Origin: Geothermovivens sp964644845
GTDB lineage: Bacteria > Zhuqueibacterota > Zhuqueibacteria > Oleimicrobiales > Geothermoviventaceae
Assembly (NCBI GenBank): GCA_964644845.1
Contig: CAZXXS010000064.1
Location: forward strand, 53,312 to 117,311
DNA: 64,000 nt
Direction: 5' to 3'
A program made the position numbers and the translations under genes. Positions 26,205-34,429 of the stretch are shown piece by piece. The notes beneath the pieces are model-generated. The model did not search any database and was not told the DNA's origin. It worked only from the letters and a program-made list of their open reading frames with translations. Each line of letters begins with the position of its first letter. The first letter of the stretch is position 1.

Positions 26205-27104
26205 ATGCTTCTCACGGATCACGATCGGCTCAAGCGAATTGCGCAGAATGTGGTGTCGCTGCCGACGCTACCGACCGTCGTCGCCAAGATTGTGAATCTC
26301 GTGCAGGATCCGAACACCACGGCACGGACGCTTGCCAAGATCATCTCATCCGACCAGGTGCTCACGGCCAAGGTGCTTAAACTGGCCAATTCTTCGTACT
26401 ACGGTTTTCCCCGCAAGATCGGTACAGTGAATCTGGCTGTGGTCTTGCTGGGTTACCGAACGGTGCGCGACATCGCGCTGAGTGTTTCGGTCATTGAGCA
26501 GTTCAGCCAGCAGGAAGGGGACCTCTGGTTCGATTACTCCCGTTTCTGGGAGCATTCCATTGCCACGGGCGTAGCTGCGCAGGCTTTCGCGCGTCAGTTC
26601 CGCTACCAGGTTACAGGCGAAGCCTTTGTGGCAGGCTTGATTCACGACATCGGCAAGCTTGTGTTGAACCAGTACATGAAGCGAGAATTTCGGAAAGTCC
26701 TCAGCCTGGTGAGCACCGAGAACCTGCTGTTTTACGAAGCAGAGGAAAAGGTTTTGGGGGTGAACCACGGCCGCATTGGGGCGTGGACGGTGGAACGCTG
26801 GAACTTGCCGAAGAACCTGGTCGACGCGCTTGCTCACCACCACGGTCCGGAAAACGCACACCGGAGTCCGCAACTCGCGCACCTGGTACACTTTTGCGAC
26901 ATCTTGGTGCGCAAAGGGGGGTACGGTTACTCGGGGGATTTCGGAATGCCGGAGCTCTCGCCGGTTACGGCGGAACTGCTCGAGCTGCAGCGTACCGACG
27001 ATGGGCGTGTCGACTTCGAGCCGTACCTGGACATGCTTCACGAAGAAATGGAGAAGGCTTCTACATTTGTGGATCTGGTTCGTTCGCCGGAGGTGGCGGC
27101 ATGA
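26205..27104 (+). CDS. HDOD-domain signalling protein
   Basis: A single HDOD domain protein of about 299 residues. The LKRIAQNVVSLPTLPTVVAKIVNLV start, LAKIISSDQVLTAKVLKLANSS segment and the GLIHDIGKLVLNQ and LAHHHGPE motifs are typical. HDOD is a non-catalytic relative of HD hydrolases used in signalling, including motility control (for example near flhF/flhG or cheY in several phyla). The HD pair in HDIGKL is kept, so a metal site is possible. I chose ATG 26205, which has GGAGGCGAGG ahead; ATG 26142 is open but with a poor site. It overlaps the next gene (ATGA). Confidence 0.85.
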   Translation: MLLTDHDRLKRIAQNVVSLPTLPTVVAKIVNLVQDPNTTARTLAKIISSDQVLTAKVLKLANSSYYGFPRKIGTVNLAVVLLGYRTVRDIALSVSVIEQFSQQEGDLWFDYSRFWEHSIATGVAAQAFARQFRYQVTGEAFVAGLIHDIGKLVLNQYMKREFRKVLSLVSTENLLFYEAEEKVLGVNHGRIGAWTVERWNLPKNLVDALAHHHGPENAHRSPQLAHLVHFCDILVRKGGYGYSGDFGMPELSPVTAELLELQRTDDGRVDFEPYLDMLHEEMEKASTFVDLVRSPEVAA

Positions 27105-28651
27105 CAACGCAGGGGAAGCAGAGGCAGGTTGTGAGCGACAGAGGGGTGCTAAGGATTTCGCTCGTCACGTTGGCTACGATTTTGATTGCAAACGCAGTTG
27201 CGGCATCCGGGCTTCAGCACCGGTTCGACATTCTGGCGACGCGCGTGCGTGCGCAGCTCGGCTCACGGGCTACGGTCACGGAGTGCCGACCCGACGGGCA
27301 CGGCTTCGTCGTTTCGCTCGCAGGCATTTCGGCAGGCCAGCTTCGGCGTGTGTTTCGAAACTGGCAGCCGGATCCCCTGCTGGCCAGCGTGCAGATTTCG
27401 GAGGACCGGGCTGCTGGCAAGACAACGCTGGTTCTGGGGCTCGGAGCGTCGGTGCCCGGGGCAGCCGTGCGCGCAGCAGTGCGCCGACAGGCGCTTGAGA
27501 TTGTCGCCAGACTCACGGCCCCGGCTACTTCGGCCTACTACACGGATGCGGGTGTGTACCTGGCCCAGCAGGGCCGGCGACGGGAGGCGCTGGCCCAGTT
27601 TCGGAAGGCCATCGCGTTGCAGCCGGGCAACGCGCGCGCTTACCTCGAGGCAGCAAAAGTACGCGCGGCGTTGGGGGAACGTTCACTCGCGATTTTCAAC
27701 GCCAAAAAGGCGCAGCAGAACGAGCGTACCAGGAGCGAAGCCCTTGCTCTCTTGGCCCAGCTGGATCCGTCCAGGTGGGGGGAAAAGGTGCGAAGCAAAG
27801 CTCCAGAGCCAGAGCGGTTTACCCCACAAAGTGTTACGTCCAGCCTCTCGAGCGAAACAGAGCGTCAAAACCCTTCCTCAGGTGCGACGGGTGTGCGAAA
27901 GCAGGGGAGTCGAAGTGATTCGGGAGCAGCAGCGCCGACAACTGGAGCTACAGAGAAAGCACGATCTGCCGATAAACCCGGAAGAGGGAATGCTTTGGGT
28001 TCAAATGCCACCCTTGCAAAGCCTTCCGGCGACGTACGGACCGCAACACAGACAAAAGAAACTGACATCGTGGATCCTTTTTCGACCCCCAGCAACGCGT
28101 GGGCGTTTTTGCTTGCTTTCGCTGTAGCGGCTTTGTTTACGGCACCGCTCACCTGGTTTTTGGTGCGCGCCAGTAGGCGAAGCGCAGAAGCGGTTCGTGG
28201 GCCTTTTGTCCGTGTGCCTGCCAACACGCCACCGCTGGACGACTTCCAGCGTCTTCTGGTGGAGCGTTCGGGGGCCCTGGACGCCGAGCCTGTACAGGAT
28301 CGCGAGGGCAAAGAACGCGGAGAACCGGAGGTGGACTCTGTGCTCAAAGTGGTCGAGGAAATTCAGCGGCGCGGTCCAGAGTCGCCACTTGGTGCGCCAG
28401 AACAGGAGCGGCACCCGGGCAACATTCTCGAGACGGCGGAGTTGGGAAGGCCCCAGCGCGACATTCGCGTGGAGCTGGAGTCGGTGTTGGCACTGGCGGG
28501 TCGTGGCCTGCCGTCCGAGGAAATTGCTCGCCGGATCGGAATGGGGCGCGAAGAAGTGAGGCTGATCCTGGCCATGAGTCGGTCGCAATCGAGACGACCT
28601 GTTTGGACGCGTGCGGGGGAACCGGGTTTAACCCTTACCTTCGTTGAGTAG
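27101..28651 (+). CDS. Membrane protein with TPR-like region and SwrB/DUF6115-like C-terminal helix-turn-helix
   Basis: A 516-residue protein with one membrane helix near the N-terminus (about 17-36), a region with TPR pattern (AYYTDAGVYLAQQGRRREALAQFRKAIALQPGN, about 145-180), a low-complexity Ser/Lys linker, a second membrane helix at about 331-352, and a C-terminal LPSEEIARRIGMGREEVRLIL helix-turn-helix (about 470-490). That last motif resembles the end of SwrB/YlxL (DUF6115), which in Bacillus activates the FliP-FlhB stage of assembly. Function here is inferred only. ATG 27101 overlaps the HDOD stop; a longer open frame in the same register from 26783 is a shadow of that gene. Confidence 0.7.
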   Translation: MTTQGKQRQVVSDRGVLRISLVTLATILIANAVAASGLQHRFDILATRVRAQLGSRATVTECRPDGHGFVVSLAGISAGQLRRVFRNWQPDPLLASVQISEDRAAGKTTLVLGLGASVPGAAVRAAVRRQALEIVARLTAPATSAYYTDAGVYLAQQGRRREALAQFRKAIALQPGNARAYLEAAKVRAALGERSLAIFNAKKAQQNERTRSEALALLAQLDPSRWGEKVRSKAPEPERFTPQSVTSSLSSETERQNPSSGATGVRKQGSRSDSGAAAPTTGATEKARSADKPGRGNALGSNATLAKPSGDVRTATQTKETDIVDPFSTPSNAWAFLLAFAVAALFTAPLTWFLVRASRRSAEAVRGPFVRVPANTPPLDDFQRLLVERSGALDAEPVQDREGKERGEPEVDSVLKVVEEIQRRGPESPLGAPEQERHPGNILETAELGRPQRDIRVELESVLALAGRGLPSEEIARRIGMGREEVRLILAMSRSQSRRPVWTRAGEPGLTLTFVE

Positions 28652-28663
28652 TGAGGCAACGGA

Positions 28664-29341
28664 ATGAGAGCTGCCGCGACACACGGTTCCTGGCTACAAA
28701 CCCAGCTTTCGGGGGACGCTACTGCGTCGTTGCGTAGCCTTTGGCGTGTTGGTACCCGGGTAGAGGCTGTGGTGCTCGAGCGACTTGCGGAGCAAACGTA
28801 CCTAATGCGCTCCGGAGGTCTGGAATGGGTGGCCCAATCGGAGCTGCCGCTGAAAGAAAAACAGCGCATTCACGCGCGGGTTCGATCGATGGAGCCGGTG
28901 ATCAGCTTGCAGCTGGTTGGCGCACAACAGGACCGGACTGAGGGTTCTACTCCCGACGTTCCGTCCACGCACCTGGTGGTTGTGGAATTCGACGATCACA
29001 ACAGAGTCCCAGTTGAGTTGAGCTACAGGCGTGGCGGCAAGAGGAGCCGAAGGGGTAACGTCGTCCATCACGTCGCTTTGCTACTCGACCTGGACAGCTT
29101 CGGCACCATTGGAGTCCGCGCTACCTTGAACGGCAACTACGCCACCTTGGACGTGCACTGCGAGGACATTGACGTGGCAGAAACGCTTCAGGAGAACGCC
29201 GGCGACCTGGAGCGGTCGCTCAGCCTCGCGAAAATTGTCCTGTCCAATTTGTCCATCGACCTGTGGTCTGACGAGCCGCCACAGGTGGGCTCAGGGGAAT
29301 TTCGGCCAAAGGGCTACGAACGAATCGACTGGACGGTGTGA
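28664..29341 (+). CDS. Second FliK-like protein (YlqG-type hook-length-domain relative)
   Basis: A 225-residue protein whose C-terminal half (DLDSFGTIGVRATLNGNYATLDVHCEDIDVAETL, about 143-178) has the alternating strand and helix pattern of the FliK C-terminal domain, including the 'xLGxIxVxxxxxxxxxxVxF' spacing. The N-terminal half has short helices and beta strands and no ruler-like length. Bacillus and other clusters carry ylqG next to a FlhB-tail gene (ylqH); the same pair occurs here (28664 and 29341). It may bind the FlhB-tail protein. Overlaps it by one base (TGATG). Confidence 0.6.
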   Translation: MRAAATHGSWLQTQLSGDATASLRSLWRVGTRVEAVVLERLAEQTYLMRSGGLEWVAQSELPLKEKQRIHARVRSMEPVISLQLVGAQQDRTEGSTPDVPSTHLVVVEFDDHNRVPVELSYRRGGKRSRRGNVVHHVALLLDLDSFGTIGVRATLNGNYATLDVHCEDIDVAETLQENAGDLERSLSLAKIVLSNLSIDLWSDEPPQVGSGEFRPKGYERIDWTV

Positions 29342-29658
29342 TGACCCAGAGTCGGAAGGATGGGCGCAAAGCAGCAGTCGCTTTGAGTTACGAACCTTCG
29401 GAGGACAGAGCCCCGAAGGTGGTGGCCAGCGGCAAGGGGAAAGTGGCAGAAGCCATCCTTGCAATTGCTGCCCAGCACGGCATTCCGGTGAAAGAGGACG
29501 CCGATCTGGCGGAGTTGCTGGCCAAACTGGATCTGGGCGAAGAGGTGCCTCCCGAATTGTACCGGCTGGTTGCGGAAGTTTTCGCCTGGTTGTACAGAGT
29601 CAAAAAGAAGCGAGAGCGCACACGCTTGCTCTCGTCCGCTGTGGACGTAAGCCCGTAA
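29341..29658 (+). CDS. FlhB-tail protein (FlhX/YlqH-like)
   Basis: A 105-residue protein that aligns along its length with the C-terminal cytoplasmic part of FlhB in this window: AVAL.Y.P....AP.VVA.G..K.A..I..IA..HG.P, then G..P...Y..VAEV.A..Y. It starts at the position that corresponds to the FlhB self-cleavage site but has no NPT(H/E). Such free tails (FlhX) can substitute for the cleaved FlhB fragment in Gram-positive and epsilon-type systems. It is co-located with the second FliK-like gene, whose FliK relatives bind this very domain. ATG 29341 overlaps the previous stop; GTG 29338 is open too. Confidence 0.8.
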   Translation: MTQSRKDGRKAAVALSYEPSEDRAPKVVASGKGKVAEAILAIAAQHGIPVKEDADLAELLAKLDLGEEVPPELYRLVAEVFAWLYRVKKKRERTRLLSSAVDVSP

Positions 29659-29814
29659 CGAATGGCTGCCGTGGCATTTCTGACGGGGGGTAGAAACGAC
29701 GCGCAGGAGCCCGCTTGGTCCAGCACCTCGGACTCCGGGCGCGTGGCGGATTAGGGAAGCGAACGATTGGCGGAGAGGACTGGTCGTGTTCCACAAATTC
29801 ACGGACGTGGGGCA

Positions 29815-30261
29815 ATGGCGACACTCTTAGTGAATTTCACAGTTTTGAGCAAGCCGGAGCTGATCGCTGACATACGGCGACGGGTCGGAGAAGCGGCCAA
29901 AGAGTGTGGTTTTAGCGAAGACGAGATCCACGATCTCAAGCTGGCCGTGAACGAGGCGGTGGCGAACATCATTGAGCACGCCTACGAGTGGCGCGACGAC
30001 CAGCCCATCCGCGTCAACATTCTGGGCAAACCTGGGGAAATCGAGATTCGCCTCCGCGACTTCGGCAAGAAGGTGCAGAAGGACCAGCTGCGGTCGCGTG
30101 ATCTGGAGGATGTCCGTGACGGCGGGATCGGGATTTTCCTGATGCGCAGTCTCACAGACGAGGTCATCTACGACACGTCGCACGAAGATGGCACCGAGCT
30201 CATCCTCATCAAGCGGCATCAGTCGGCGGTTGCTTCGATGAGTGCCAGCGAGAGGAACTGA
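29815..30261 (+). CDS. RsbW-like serine kinase/anti-sigma factor
   Basis: A GHKL ATPase fold of 148 residues: N box LAVNEAVANIIEHAY at residues 43-57, DFG at 82-84 and GGIGIFLM at 103-110. This is the RsbW/SpoIIAB/HATPase_c_2 type, which in partner switching binds a sigma factor or other target and phosphorylates an anti-sigma antagonist. The next gene encodes that antagonist type, and a GAF protein follows. Target unknown: FliA is a candidate but FlgM is also present. I chose ATG 29815; TTG 29767 extends the frame. Confidence 0.85.
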   Translation: MATLLVNFTVLSKPELIADIRRRVGEAAKECGFSEDEIHDLKLAVNEAVANIIEHAYEWRDDQPIRVNILGKPGEIEIRLRDFGKKVQKDQLRSRDLEDVRDGGIGIFLMRSLTDEVIYDTSHEDGTELILIKRHQSAVASMSASERN

Positions 30262-30332
30262 GCGGCCAGGGCCTGTGAGCTGGGACGAAAACAGAGACGG
30301 CAAATACGTACAAGCGTGAGGAGATGCAAGGC

Positions 30333-30674
30333 ATGGGAGAAGTGACTACGGTCGAGAGGGATGTGGTGGTGTTGCATCCGCACGGAGAGCTTGACGTTCA
30401 CACCTGCAACCCGCTTCGCGAGGACATCGAGAGGTACATCCAGAGCGGCCAGGCGCAGCTTGTGGTCGACCTCTCGGACGTGACCTACCTTGACAGCTCG
30501 GCGCTCGGTGTGCTCGTCACGGGACTGAAACTGGCCAGAAAATCGGGTGGAGCGCTGAAGCTGAGCGGTCTGCAGAGCAACGTCAGGAAGATCTTCGACT
30601 TGACGCGCCTTTCGAAATTCTTCGAGATTTTTGACGACCTGGACACGGCGGTCAACAGCTTTCCGCGCGGTTAG
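30333..30674 (+). CDS. STAS-domain anti-sigma-factor antagonist (RsbV-like)
   Basis: A 113-residue STAS domain with the phospho-site loop DSSALG at residues 54-59; one of the two serines is the likely target of the RsbW-like kinase encoded just upstream. Typical flanks (VVDLSDVTYLDSSALGVLVTGLK) are present. ATG 30333 has GAGGAG at 30318-30323 with a spacing of 9; ATG 30324 directly touches the site and is less likely. Works with the kinase as a reversible switch. Confidence 0.88.
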   Translation: MGEVTTVERDVVVLHPHGELDVHTCNPLREDIERYIQSGQAQLVVDLSDVTYLDSSALGVLVTGLKLARKSGGALKLSGLQSNVRKIFDLTRLSKFFEIFDDLDTAVNSFPRG

Positions 30675-30695
30675 CAGTTACCGGGAGGGACCACG

Positions 30696-31190
30696 ATGCA
30701 CCCACGGGATGCACTTGCATTTTCGTCAATCGAGGAACAGCTTGACGGCGTCCACCTTCAGGAAGGGATGCTCCGAGACCTGGCCAAGCGCTTCCTCAAA
30801 CGGATTGCCAGGAGGGTTGACTACGCCTGGGGTACCGTGTACTACCTGAACCGCGAAAAAGGGTTGCTGGAGCCCCTGGCGCACCGGGGCGAAGAGCTGG
30901 ATTTCATCCGGGGTTTCAGCTTTGCCTTTGGGACGGGGCTTTCGGCCTGGATTGCGGAGCAAAAAAAAACGATCACGCTGCGCAACATCCACCACGGCCG
31001 GCGCCACCGACACCACCCCGTGCGGGCTTTTGCTTCTTTCCCCATTTTAGCTGGTACGGTGTCCCTTGGGACACTCACCTTGGGGCACTCAGACCCCAGG
31101 GCCTTTGACGACGAACAGTGCGCCTACCTGGAGCGGGCCACGCGACGCTTCGGCAGGACTCTTTTGAACTTACTCTACCCTTCTTTGTAG
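30696..31190 (+). CDS. GAF-domain sensor or adaptor protein
   Basis: A 164-residue protein with one GAF fold: ARRVDYAWGTVYYLNREKGLLEPLAHRG, then GFSFAFGTGLSAWIAEQKKTITL and a final FDDEQCAYLERATRRFGRTLLNLL helix. No kinase, phosphatase or DNA-binding output is attached. A His/Arg-rich HHGRRHRHH patch lies near residues 108-115. Following an RsbW/RsbV pair, it could be the input for the switch, but no PP2C phosphatase domain is present, so the dephosphorylating partner is elsewhere. ATG 30696. Confidence 0.75.
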   Translation: MHPRDALAFSSIEEQLDGVHLQEGMLRDLAKRFLKRIARRVDYAWGTVYYLNREKGLLEPLAHRGEELDFIRGFSFAFGTGLSAWIAEQKKTITLRNIHHGRRHRHHPVRAFASFPILAGTVSLGTLTLGHSDPRAFDDEQCAYLERATRRFGRTLLNLLYPSL

Positions 31191-31710
31191 CACGGCGAGG
31201 CGCGGCCGGCGCAACGTGGTTGCTCTACCGGGGGACGGTTTTGTCCAGGGGGAGCCATCTGCAAGCAACCGACTCGATTCCCACGCCAAATTGTTACGTG
31301 AAGTACGTTCCTGGCACTGAAAAGTGCCACTGTGCAGAGATGCCCTTTGCCTGTGCCGCACAGGACCTGTCGTTGCGGTACAGACTGCCAACGCTACTGA
31401 AAGGCATGCTGGGAACACTGCGCCGTGGAGCTCCAGTGTTCACCGGCGTCGGGCTACCCGGTACAAGGTGGGAAGGCACAGGGAAGGTTGTCGGCAAACT
31501 TTGCCGAGTGAACGACAGCGCGACCTGGGCGTTGAGGCGCAATGCCGGTCACCTGCGAAATCAACTTTGAAAAAACAAGAACTTGCGGTTGGGAAGTGGA
31601 GCCGTTCGCGCGCTTCTGGGTGGCATGGTCCTTGTGAAATGGCACGTGCGAAGGTCGGGCGTAGCGTCTGAACCGACTCTGGTGTGGTTGAAGAACGGCA
31701 GGAGGTCGAC
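31191..31710 (+). other. Intergenic region before flgF with strong hairpins
   Basis: No supported gene in 520 bases. Two perfect hairpins stand out: TGGCACT-GAAA-AGTGCCA (31312-31329, GNRA tetraloop) and CCTGTG-CCG-CACAGG (31350-31364). A longer pairing GGTTGC/GCAACC (31217-31222/31264-31269) encloses GGAC/GTCC. Neither tetraloop hairpin is followed by a T-run. The open frame 31118-31570 crosses the region but is Arg/Cys-rich and unlike its neighbours. Confidence 0.5.
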
Positions 31711-32433
31711 TTGCTCGAAGGAATCCGCACATCCGCTTCCGGCATGCTGCCGAGAGCGACGAAGCAGGAAATTCTGGCCAACAACCTGGCCAACATCGAG
31801 ACCGCTGGTTACAAGCGAGACCGCGTTGTGTTTCGGCAGCAGCTCGATGCGCAGATCAGTGCAGCAGCGTCCGAGGGGCAGGAAGTTGCGGGTGAGCAGG
31901 TTTTGATCGACTTTTCGCAAGGCCCTCTCGAGAAAACAGACCGCCCCCTGGATTTGGCGTTGGACGGCAAGGGCTTTTTCACGGTTGAGACGCCGAATGG
32001 GCTGCGCTACACCCGGGCAGGCAATTTCACCATTGATCCGGACGGGTATCTTGTGACGCCTTCGGGAGAACGTGTGCTCGGAGAGGGCGGCCCCATCCGC
32101 CTTGGGGAAGGCGACGTACGCGTGAGCGAGGACGGTGAGATCTGGCAGGGTAACGTGGCAGTGGACCGTTTGCAGCTCACCGAATTTGACGATTTGAGCA
32201 AGCTGGTCAAAGAGGGACACAACTTGTTTCGGACCTCGGATCCGACCGAAAAAGGCAAACCTGCAGAGACAACCAAGGTTCTCCAGGGTTACTTGGAGGG
32301 CTCGAACGTGAACCCGCTCGAAGAAATGGTCGAAATGATGGTTGTTTACCGGAACTTCGAGGCGGAGCAAAAGGCGGTACAGGTTCAGGACGAAACCCTC
32401 GGCAAAGCGATCAACGATCTGCCAAAGTTCTGA
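31711..32433 (+). CDS. flgF: Proximal rod protein FlgF
   Basis: FlgF is a rod subunit between FlgC and FlgG. The family N-terminus MLEGIRTSASGM... and the NNLANIETAGYKRD motif are followed by GKGFFTVETPNGLRYTRAGNFTID and a C-terminal MVEMMVVYRNFEAEQKAVQ coiled helix. I chose TTG 31711, which has AGGAGGT just upstream and gives the expected N-terminus. The 240-residue length is normal. The stop lies within a 14-base perfect palindrome (32429-32442). Confidence 0.93.
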   Translation: MLEGIRTSASGMLPRATKQEILANNLANIETAGYKRDRVVFRQQLDAQISAAASEGQEVAGEQVLIDFSQGPLEKTDRPLDLALDGKGFFTVETPNGLRYTRAGNFTIDPDGYLVTPSGERVLGEGGPIRLGEGDVRVSEDGEIWQGNVAVDRLQLTEFDDLSKLVKEGHNLFRTSDPTEKGKPAETTKVLQGYLEGSNVNPLEEMVEMMVVYRNFEAEQKAVQVQDETLGKAINDLPKF

Positions 32434-32567
32434 AATTTCAGAGTGAACCTTCACTTGCTGCACCGGAACAGGCAGTAGGCTGAACGGAAGACGTGCTCGA
32501 ACGAGCGAGCCGTGTGTAGGCAACGCTCGCGGGCGGGACAAGGCAGGGGCAAACGAGAGGTGAAACA

Positions 32568-33356
32568 ATGATTCGAGCCCTGAGGACAGCGGCCACAGGC
32601 ATGTACGCCGAAGAGTTGCACGTTGACACGATCGCTAACAATCTGGCGAATGTCAACACAACCGGCTTCAAACGCGCGGAAGTCGAATTCCAGGACCTTC
32701 TCTACCAGACCCAGCGGATGGCTGGACAAACGAATCAGGAAGGCGTCAATGTGCCGGTCGAAATTCAGATCGGGCACGGCACACGGCCCGTGGCTGTGGA
32801 AAAAGTGTTCAGCCAGGGCGACACGGTGGCCACGAACAACCCCCTGGATGTTGCCATCAACGGCGACGGCTTTTTCCAGGTGTTGATGCCGGACGGCTCT
32901 TACGCGTACACACGCGACGGCAGCTTCAAAGTTGCGGCTGACGGCCGGGTGGTTACCGCAGAAGGCTACGTCGTGCAACCGGACCTGGTTCTACCGCAGG
33001 ACGCCACCGAGGTGAGCATCAGCCGGGAAGGCGTGGTGACGGTGAAGACTGCGGGGTCGCCCGAACCGCAGGAGCTTGGCCAAATTGAGCTGGCGCGTTT
33101 TGTGAACCCGGCTGGGCTGAGCAGCATCGGTGGAAATCTGTACGTGGCAACCGCAGCTTCGGGAGAGCCAATTGTTGCCACACCGGGCCAGGACGGAATG
33201 GGCACCCTGCTGCAGGGGCATCTGGAGCTTTCCAACGTCGAAGTGGTCAAGGAAATGGTCGACCTGATTGTGGCCCAGCGGGCCTACGAAATCAACTCGA
33301 AAGCCATCCGCACCGCAGACGACATGCTGAGCTTGGCCAACAATCTGAAGCGGTAA
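32568..33356 (+). CDS. flgG: Distal rod protein FlgG
   Basis: FlgG forms the distal rod. The MIRALRTAATGMYAEELHVDTIANNLANVNTTGFKR-type start, the FQVLMPDGSYAYTRDGSF core and the SNVEVVKEMVDLIVAQRAYEINSKAI end are diagnostic. The length is 262. ATG 32568 has GAGAGG upstream. A 134-base spacer separates flgF and flgG and contains a GCGAGC/GCTCGC hairpin (32505-32530). Confidence 0.96.
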   Translation: MIRALRTAATGMYAEELHVDTIANNLANVNTTGFKRAEVEFQDLLYQTQRMAGQTNQEGVNVPVEIQIGHGTRPVAVEKVFSQGDTVATNNPLDVAINGDGFFQVLMPDGSYAYTRDGSFKVAADGRVVTAEGYVVQPDLVLPQDATEVSISREGVVTVKTAGSPEPQELGQIELARFVNPAGLSSIGGNLYVATAASGEPIVATPGQDGMGTLLQGHLELSNVEVVKEMVDLIVAQRAYEINSKAIRTADDMLSLANNLKR

Positions 33357-33375
33357 CGAGGAGGATGACGTTCGG

Positions 33376-34401
33376 ATGAAAGGTGTCTGGCGACCCATGC
33401 TGGGAAAGATGCGGATGGGCCGAGCGCGCCGATTGTCGGTAGGCGGAGCCGGGAAACGCACCTTCATCATCGCCGGTCTGGTGCTGAGTACCGTGCTGTC
33501 CGGGGTGACGGAGGCGCAGTCCGACACGATTACGGTGGTCTTACGTCCGGAGTGCACAGTGACGGGAGCAATGGTGCACCTTTCGGACGTTGCCGCGTCT
33601 GTGAGTCCCCGTAGACTTCTGGACTTGGAGCTTGGCAGGGCTCCGGTCCCGGGTGCTTTTGCGCGTTTCAGTGCTGAGTTCATTCGGACGCGCATTGAGC
33701 AGGTTGTGGGACCAGGAACGCAGGTGCGGCTGTTTGGTGCGGAGGTCGTGCGTGTGCAACGGACCGCTCAGGATGTGCCCCGAAGCCAACTGGCAGAAGC
33801 GATTCGCCAGCGGGTAAACCGGGACTTGCCAGAAGGTGCACGTGCGGAAATTGAACTGGTCCGCGCGCCACAAACCCTGAGACTCCCGGCTGGACAAGTG
33901 GTGCTGCGCGCCGAACCACTCGGCACAGTGAGACCAGGACAAATGGCTTTTCGAGTGGAGTGCGTGGTAGATGGCACCGTCGTGCGCACGTTTGCGGTCA
34001 GTGCGAAGGTACGACTGTACCAAAAAGTGCTGGTTGCGATGGAGGACATTCCAGCTCGAAAGCGGGTTACTGCCCACGCAGTACGCGTTGAAGAGCGCCC
34101 CCTGACGCGGACGTTGGGGACAGTGCTCACCAGTCCAGCACAGGCCATTGGAAAAGAAACCCGAGTCAGGGTACGCCAGGGCACCGTGTTGACCCAGCGA
34201 CTCTTACGACAGATCCCGCTCGTACGCCGTGGCGAACGCGTCCGTCTGGTCGTCCGGTTGAACAACGTCATCGCTGAGACCTACGGCCGCGCGCTTCAGG
34301 AAGGAGGTCCGAACGCAAACGTGCTGGTCCGGAACGAAGGCTCGGGGCGTACAGTCCAGGGGCGGGTCGCCGGTCCTGGGCTTGTGGTTGTGGCGCCGTA
34401 G
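33376..34401 (+). CDS. flgA: P-ring assembly chaperone FlgA
   Basis: FlgA is the periplasmic chaperone for FlgI. A basic start and a hydrophobic signal segment (about residues 27-46) lead into a periplasmic protein; the SAF-type domain VLVAMEDIPARKRVTAHAVRVEERPL (about 218-243) and the C-terminal RVRLVVRLNNVIAE end fit FlgA. At 341 residues it is longer than the 220-residue enteric form. It is placed between flgG and flgH. The signal peptide cleavage site is probably after TEAQ. Confidence 0.85.
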   Translation: MKGVWRPMLGKMRMGRARRLSVGGAGKRTFIIAGLVLSTVLSGVTEAQSDTITVVLRPECTVTGAMVHLSDVAASVSPRRLLDLELGRAPVPGAFARFSAEFIRTRIEQVVGPGTQVRLFGAEVVRVQRTAQDVPRSQLAEAIRQRVNRDLPEGARAEIELVRAPQTLRLPAGQVVLRAEPLGTVRPGQMAFRVECVVDGTVVRTFAVSAKVRLYQKVLVAMEDIPARKRVTAHAVRVEERPLTRTLGTVLTSPAQAIGKETRVRVRQGTVLTQRLLRQIPLVRRGERVRLVVRLNNVIAETYGRALQEGGPNANVLVRNEGSGRTVQGRVAGPGLVVVAP

Positions 34402-34429
34402 AATTCCACCTTGAGTGAGGGTTGTTGAG

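Noticed and set aside
26783..27100. N-terminal extension of the TPR membrane protein
   Set aside because: It is an out-of-frame reading of the HDOD gene; ATG 27101 has GGAGG and overlaps the HDOD stop as ATGA.
31118..31570. 150-codon open frame after the GAF gene
   Set aside because: Starts inside the GAF gene in another frame and has unlikely composition; the region is better explained as spacer RNA.
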